From: Bacillota bacterium
GTDB lineage: Bacteria > Bacillota > Clostridia > Acetivibrionales > DSM-2933
Direction: 5' to 3'
DNA: 64,000 bases
Assembly (NCBI GenBank): GCA_023430975.1
Contig: JAEYYB010000038.1
Span: 1-64,000 of the forward strand
In this document: one piece after another, positions 60,011 through 64,000 of the stretch
Layout of the letters: each line of letters begins with the position of its first letter
Position numbering within the stretch: the first letter of the stretch is position 1
Position numbers and translations under genes: made by a program
The notes under the pieces: generated by a model
Seen by the model: only the letters and a program-made list of their open reading frames with translations
What the model was told of the DNA's origin: nothing
Databases searched by the model: none

Positions 60011-61678
60011 ATGGGGTCTTCGTTTTTTGGTCTTAATGTGGCATCAAACGGGTTATATACAGCCCAGAGAGGGCTTGATGTTGTAAACCACAATATAAAC
60101 AATGTAAATACTCCGGGATATTCAAGGCAGATGTCTGTACAGGCGGCCTTACCTGCCATGTCGCTGCTTGATGGTACCGGTATGATAGGTACAGGGTCAC
60201 AGTCAGTTTCAGTTGACAGGATTCATGATGATTATCTTGACTTCAAATACTGGAGTGAAAGTGATACATATGGAGAATGGGATGTTAAATCGACTCTGCT
60301 CTCAGAAATAGAAAAAACCTTCAATGAACCTTCAGATAGCGGCTTTAATGTGATAATAAACAATTATTTTACAGCTGTTCAGGAGTTGTCTAAAGACCCA
60401 AGCAGTTTAGCTGCAAGAAATCTTTTAATAGGTGAGGGAGTTACCCTTACTAAATATTTTAATTCCATTGCGGTTCATTTGGAAAAGCTCCAATCAGATA
60501 TTAACTACAATATAAAGTTAAAAGTTGATGAAGTAAATTCGTATGCCAAACAGATACAACAGCTCAATAAACAGATATTTTCTGCTGAGATCGATAATAA
60601 CAAGGCAAATGATTTAAGGGATCAAAGAACTTATCTGGTGGACAAGCTCTCCAAAATCGTGAATATACAGGCAAATGAAGTTACTGTAGGGGTACTTCCA
60701 AACGGTCAGCCGGAAAAACACTTTGTAATAACCATAAGTGGAAAGGCGTTAGTCGATCATTACGACATATCACCAATAAAGGTAGAGCAGCGGGAGAATA
60801 AGCTCAATGTGGATGAAGATATAGAAAACCTCTATGATGTATCATGGGAAGATGGCAACTCGTTGGAAATAGAGAGCGGTGAATTGAAGGGCTATATTGA
60901 TATGAGGGATGGAAACGAAGGTGTTGATCAAGGAAATGGAGCATCTCCCAATTATAAAGGTGTACCCTATTATATAAATAAGCTTAATGAATTCGTACGC
61001 AAGTTTGCTCTTGCAATGAATGAAGGCATAACAGTTTATGAAGATGATTCAAACAATATGGTCTATACTAAGACTACTTCAGGACATGCAGATGGGTATG
61101 GATTAATAAAACCCGGTGATACTGTTAGCTCTTCAGGAATAAGATTTTTTACAATGACAGGCTGGTCCCCAATACAAAATTCCAAATCCGAGCTGTATAC
61201 TTCTGAATTTATTGGAAGTGCACAAACTGTAGATGATATAGGAAATGCATATAACAAATTGACTGCTAAGAACTTTTCGGTCAGTGCGGATCTTATTCAT
61301 GATAAAAGCGGTGAGTATAATATTGCTGCATCTTCCATATCAGGGCTCTCTGAGGATGGAACAAATCTCTTGAATCTTATAGATATGAGACATAATGGAC
61401 ACCTTTTTGTGGAAGGTGCACCGGAGGACTTTATGAAGTCGTTGATATCCACACTAGGTATTGATACCCAACAGGCAAAGCAGTTTTCAATAACACAGGA
61501 TGTAATAATCAACCAGATAGCCAACAGAAGGTTATCGGTTCAAGGTGTATCCTTAAATGAAGAGATGACCAACATGGTTAAGTATCAGCATGCCTATACT
61601 GCTGCAGCGAAAATGATTTCTACGTTGAGCGAGATATATGATACTTTGGTAAACCGTGTCGGAATATCAGGAAGGTAG
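60011..61678 (+). CDS. flgK: Second flagellar hook-associated protein FlgK
   Basis: 555 residues. FSGLNVAS-type opening (FFGLNVASNGLYTAQRGLDVVNHNINNVNTPGYSRQ) and C-terminus SLNEEMTNMVKYQHAYTAAAKMISTLSEIYDTLVNRVG. In place of the inserted domain of its neighbour it has the standard link GELKGYIDMRDGNEG...YYINKLNEFVRKFALAMNE. AGGAGG (59997-60002) lies 8 bases before ATG 60011. The two proteins share the family ends but are quite diverged, so the duplication looks old. They may form adjacent rings or alternative junction proteins. Confidence 0.92.
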   Translation: MGSSFFGLNVASNGLYTAQRGLDVVNHNINNVNTPGYSRQMSVQAALPAMSLLDGTGMIGTGSQSVSVDRIHDDYLDFKYWSESDTYGEWDVKSTLLSEIEKTFNEPSDSGFNVIINNYFTAVQELSKDPSSLAARNLLIGEGVTLTKYFNSIAVHLEKLQSDINYNIKLKVDEVNSYAKQIQQLNKQIFSAEIDNNKANDLRDQRTYLVDKLSKIVNIQANEVTVGVLPNGQPEKHFVITISGKALVDHYDISPIKVEQRENKLNVDEDIENLYDVSWEDGNSLEIESGELKGYIDMRDGNEGVDQGNGASPNYKGVPYYINKLNEFVRKFALAMNEGITVYEDDSNNMVYTKTTSGHADGYGLIKPGDTVSSSGIRFFTMTGWSPIQNSKSELYTSEFIGSAQTVDDIGNAYNKLTAKNFSVSADLIHDKSGEYNIAASSISGLSEDGTNLLNLIDMRHNGHLFVEGAPEDFMKSLISTLGIDTQQAKQFSITQDVIINQIANRRLSVQGVSLNEEMTNMVKYQHAYTAAAKMISTLSEIYDTLVNRVGISGR

Positions 61679-61687
61679 GGAAATTAA

Positions 61688-63352
61688 ATGAGAATTACAA
61701 ATAATATACTAATTAATAATATGGTGGGGTATATAAGTGGAAACCTCAGTAGAATGGATAAATACCAGAGTCAGCTGGCTACAGGTAAAAAGATCAGTGT
61801 GCCTTCAGATGACCCTATTGTTGCAGCAAAGGCACTGAAGCTTCGTACTGATGTTGCCGAGATAGATCAGTTTAAAAGAAATTCCAATGATGCTAGTTCC
61901 TGGATGAGTGTAACTGAGAACTCAATTGGCATGATTGTAGATGTGATGCAAAGAGCAAGGGAATTAGCTGTTCAGGGAGCAAACGGTACATTGACAACGA
62001 GTGACAAGGATAAATTAAAAAAAGAAGTAGAGCAGTTAAAGGAGCAAATAATACACATATCAAACTCAACTTATGCGGGAAGGTATGTTTTTTCAGGATA
62101 CACTACCGATTCACCTCTTATGAATGAAGATGGAACATACAATATATCTGTTGGATCTGAAGAAACGGCCGTAATTAAGAGTGGACTGATAGACCTTGCA
62201 AAAGCACCTATTGATAATACATCGTCAAATCTGTCTTTTGAAATCTGTCTTGATGGTACAAATTACCAAAATATATCACTACCTGCAAAAAACTATGATG
62301 GGACATTGAATAATCTGGACAATATGGCATATGACATACAGGAGATTGTCAATTCTTATCCTGGACTTGAAAATATCGATGTAAGAAACAATGGAGGAAG
62401 GCTGGAATTTTCTTTGAAGAATACCATTGATTCTTATGGAAACAGTATTAAAATTTATATAAAGCAGGGCACTCCTGAGGACTTGCTTGATAAAATAAAA
62501 CTAAAGACAGATCCTGTAACAAATATTACTGTATCAAAAGGTGAAGACATAAAATATCAGATAGGAATAAGCGATAACCTTAATATAAATGTTTTAGGAA
62601 CACAGCTTTTTGGGTCCGGTACAAAAAATGACATGGGTGACTTTATGATTTCCATGAACAAGTTTATCGATTCGCTGGCACGTACTGATGCCGATTCATT
62701 TATTGCAGGCCAAAATATTGCTGCAAGTATTGCCAGTCCTTTGGTACTTGCACAGAATAATCAATTTAATATAAAGGTTGATGGAATGACCAATTATACC
62801 ACTATCATCATACCCGATCCTGGAGGATATACTTATGATGGTACCTCAGGAAAGACATTAAATGATTTGGTAAGTGGCATCCAAACTGCAATTGATTCAG
62901 ATCCTGATCTGGCAGCTGCCAAGGTTACTGTAAGAAATGAGGATGGCAGGATAGTATTTTCAACAGAAAGTTCAAGGAAAATTACCCTTATGGACGGACC
63001 TGCAAATAACAATGCACTAAGTGCACTTAAGATATATACAAATCTTGATAGAACAGTAACATCACAAACAGGTGAAGAGGGTGTAAGTACTGCTATAACT
63101 GAAATGGAATTATTGAGGGACAGGGTTATGAGTATCCGTTCGGATGTAGGGGCCAGAACTAACAGAATTGAGCTTACAATAAATAGGCTGGAAAGTGATA
63201 CTGTCAACTTTACTCAGCTTATGAGTGAGAATGAAGATGTGGATATAGCAGAAACTATTATGAACCTGAAGAATGAGGAAAATGTATATAAGGCTTCATT
63301 AGAAGGCGGGGCTAGAATTATCCAACCTTCTCTGATGGACTTTTTGAGGTGA
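61688..63352 (+). CDS. flgL: Flagellar hook-associated protein FlgL, long form with two Flagellin_IN-like repeats
   Basis: 554 residues, nearly twice the usual length. The flagellin-like N-terminus (MRITNNILINNMVGYISGNLSRMDKYQSQLATGKKISVPSDDP) and C-terminus (SENEDVDIAETIMNLKNEENVYKASLEGGARIIQPSLMDFLR) are standard. The central part contains two similar units like the Flagellin_IN motif, about 180-250 (NLSFEICLDGTNYQNISLP) and about 355-440 (NNQFNIKVDGMTNYTTIIIP), each with a DL/DI helix and an (A/E)(N/K)..V(R)N..GR(L/I)(E/V)FS ending. These should be exposed on the junction surface. It starts 9 bases after flgK2. Confidence 0.92.
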   Translation: MRITNNILINNMVGYISGNLSRMDKYQSQLATGKKISVPSDDPIVAAKALKLRTDVAEIDQFKRNSNDASSWMSVTENSIGMIVDVMQRARELAVQGANGTLTTSDKDKLKKEVEQLKEQIIHISNSTYAGRYVFSGYTTDSPLMNEDGTYNISVGSEETAVIKSGLIDLAKAPIDNTSSNLSFEICLDGTNYQNISLPAKNYDGTLNNLDNMAYDIQEIVNSYPGLENIDVRNNGGRLEFSLKNTIDSYGNSIKIYIKQGTPEDLLDKIKLKTDPVTNITVSKGEDIKYQIGISDNLNINVLGTQLFGSGTKNDMGDFMISMNKFIDSLARTDADSFIAGQNIAASIASPLVLAQNNQFNIKVDGMTNYTTIIIPDPGGYTYDGTSGKTLNDLVSGIQTAIDSDPDLAAAKVTVRNEDGRIVFSTESSRKITLMDGPANNNALSALKIYTNLDRTVTSQTGEEGVSTAITEMELLRDRVMSIRSDVGARTNRIELTINRLESDTVNFTQLMSENEDVDIAETIMNLKNEENVYKASLEGGARIIQPSLMDFLR

Positions 63353-63439
63353 GTTTTTATGACGATATAAAAGGTATTTCTAATATTGGGTGTTTAAACT
63401 GTAAGATCCATTTGAATGGGTAGAATTTGATGGTGTAAT

Positions 63440-64000
63440 ATGGGTTTGGAAATAAGTCAAGCATATGCAAGGCTTGGAATTGAGAGTATTCGGGCCAGCC
63501 TTGAAATAAAAACTAAAAATGCAACTCTGGAGCTTGATAGCAAGGAGCCAAAAATAAATATTCGAACTGAGCTTCCAAAAGTCAAGATAGATCAGTATGA
63601 ATGCTTTGCCAGTGCTGGACGTAAAAAGCCCCTTGATTTAACAAGTGAACTTACCCAAAGGGCATATCAAAAAGTTCTTGACTATATAGCAAAGACAGCT
63701 GAGGATGGTGACATGCTGGCCGCTATCGAAAAAGGCGGCAAGCCTATTCCAGAGATAGCTGCAAGAGATTTATACACTCAGCACGAATTCGGTATGGTTA
63801 CAATGCCATCTGCAAGACCGAAAATCACTGTAGAAGGATCTTTGGAGATCGAGCCTGAGAGAACCAGCGAAGGGGTGAATAATGGGGTTGATGGGGTTTA
63901 TAATCCCAGTGAACTGGATATGAGATACATCCCCGGAAAACTGAGAATATACATGGAGCAATACGCGTCAGTCAATATAAAATATATACCTGAAAACAAA
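63440..64000 (+). CDS. YviE-like DUF6470 family protein, cut by the window end
   Basis: An ATG at 63440 opens a frame that stays open for 187 codons to the last base. The translation begins MGLEISQAYARLGIESIRAS and continues LEIKTKNATLELDSKEPKINI and later YIPGKLRIYMEQYASVNIKYI. In Bacillus the gene after flgL is yviE, of the same character (repetitive strands rich in E/K/I, DUF6470). fliW and csrA would be expected next, outside the window. The ribosome binding site is weak (GATGGTG). Function unknown. Confidence 0.8.
   Translation, partial: MGLEISQAYARLGIESIRASLEIKTKNATLELDSKEPKINIRTELPKVKIDQYECFASAGRKKPLDLTSELTQRAYQKVLDYIAKTAEDGDMLAAIEKGGKPIPEIAARDLYTQHEFGMVTMPSARPKITVEGSLEIEPERTSEGVNNGVDGVYNPSELDMRYIPGKLRIYMEQYASVNIKYIPENK

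Noticed and set aside
1..64000. tRNA, rRNA, tmRNA or RNase P genes
   Set aside because: No cloverleaf or conserved rRNA segments were noticed by eye. A tRNAscan-SE or Rfam run would be decisive.

Overview
The window is AT-rich DNA from a low-GC Gram-positive, spore-forming, flagellated and cellulolytic clostridium. The evidence is a secreted GH5 cellulase with a C-terminal dockerin (15847-17805), the sporulation protease YabG, a comF/flg operon in the Bacillus-type order, Shine-Dalgarno sites of the AGGAGG type with frequent TTG/GTG starts, and an S-box upstream of metK. The dockerin repeats (NMTDI..VAK.F and NMADI..IAKHFN) and the Ig-like module before them resemble the Acetivibrio / Pseudobacteroides cellulosolvens group. 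That placement is from memory of these families, not from a search.

Layout. 1-4.8 kb: a GAF-like protein, a ThDP enzyme, a methyl-accepting chemotaxis protein and a small SpoIIAA-like protein. 5-12.2 kb: a complete moxR-DUF58-batA-batB-batC-batD operon. 12.2-15.8 kb: an AI-2E-type permease, a GNAT acetyltransferase and an unrecognised beta-rich protein. 15.8-17.8 kb: the dockerin GH5 enzyme (minus). 18.4-20.9 kb: a UvrD-like helicase with C-terminal HEAT-like repeats. 21-27.4 kb: homoserine dehydrogenase, a small protein, an SGNH lipoprotein, oligoendopeptidase F and an M29 aminopeptidase. 27.4-31.7 kb (minus): a PMT-type mannosyltransferase and a BlaI/BlaR1-like pair with recognisable operators. 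31.9-37.9 kb (minus): a glycogen cluster (glgX, a GH13 enzyme, glgP). 38.2-39.9 kb (minus): yabG and a beta-helix lipoprotein. 40.1-50.8 kb: a housekeeping block rpsF-ssb-rpsR, pheA, mazG-like-gdpP, rplI-dnaB, tilS-hpt, ftsH. 50.8-55.2 kb: SAM riboswitch-metK, a small membrane protein, recD2. 55.4 kb to the end: comF-yvyF-flgM-flgN-flgK-flgK-flgL-yviE (last gene cut by the window), with sigma-D-type promoters.

The most unusual content is of two kinds. First, the intergenic spaces are colonised by at least three families of about 95-107 bp imperfect palindromes without coding capacity (MITE-like). One copy sits inside another copy of its own family (24110-24309), and another sits inside a member of a different family (13823-14026, with an uninterrupted relative at 33620-33722). 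These nested arrangements indicate past mobility. Second, the first of two tandem FlgK proteins carries an inserted domain of about 200 residues that reads like a degenerate von Willebrand factor A domain, in the place where FlgK proteins carry surface-exposed insertions.

No tRNA, rRNA, CRISPR array, transposase or integrase gene was recognised.
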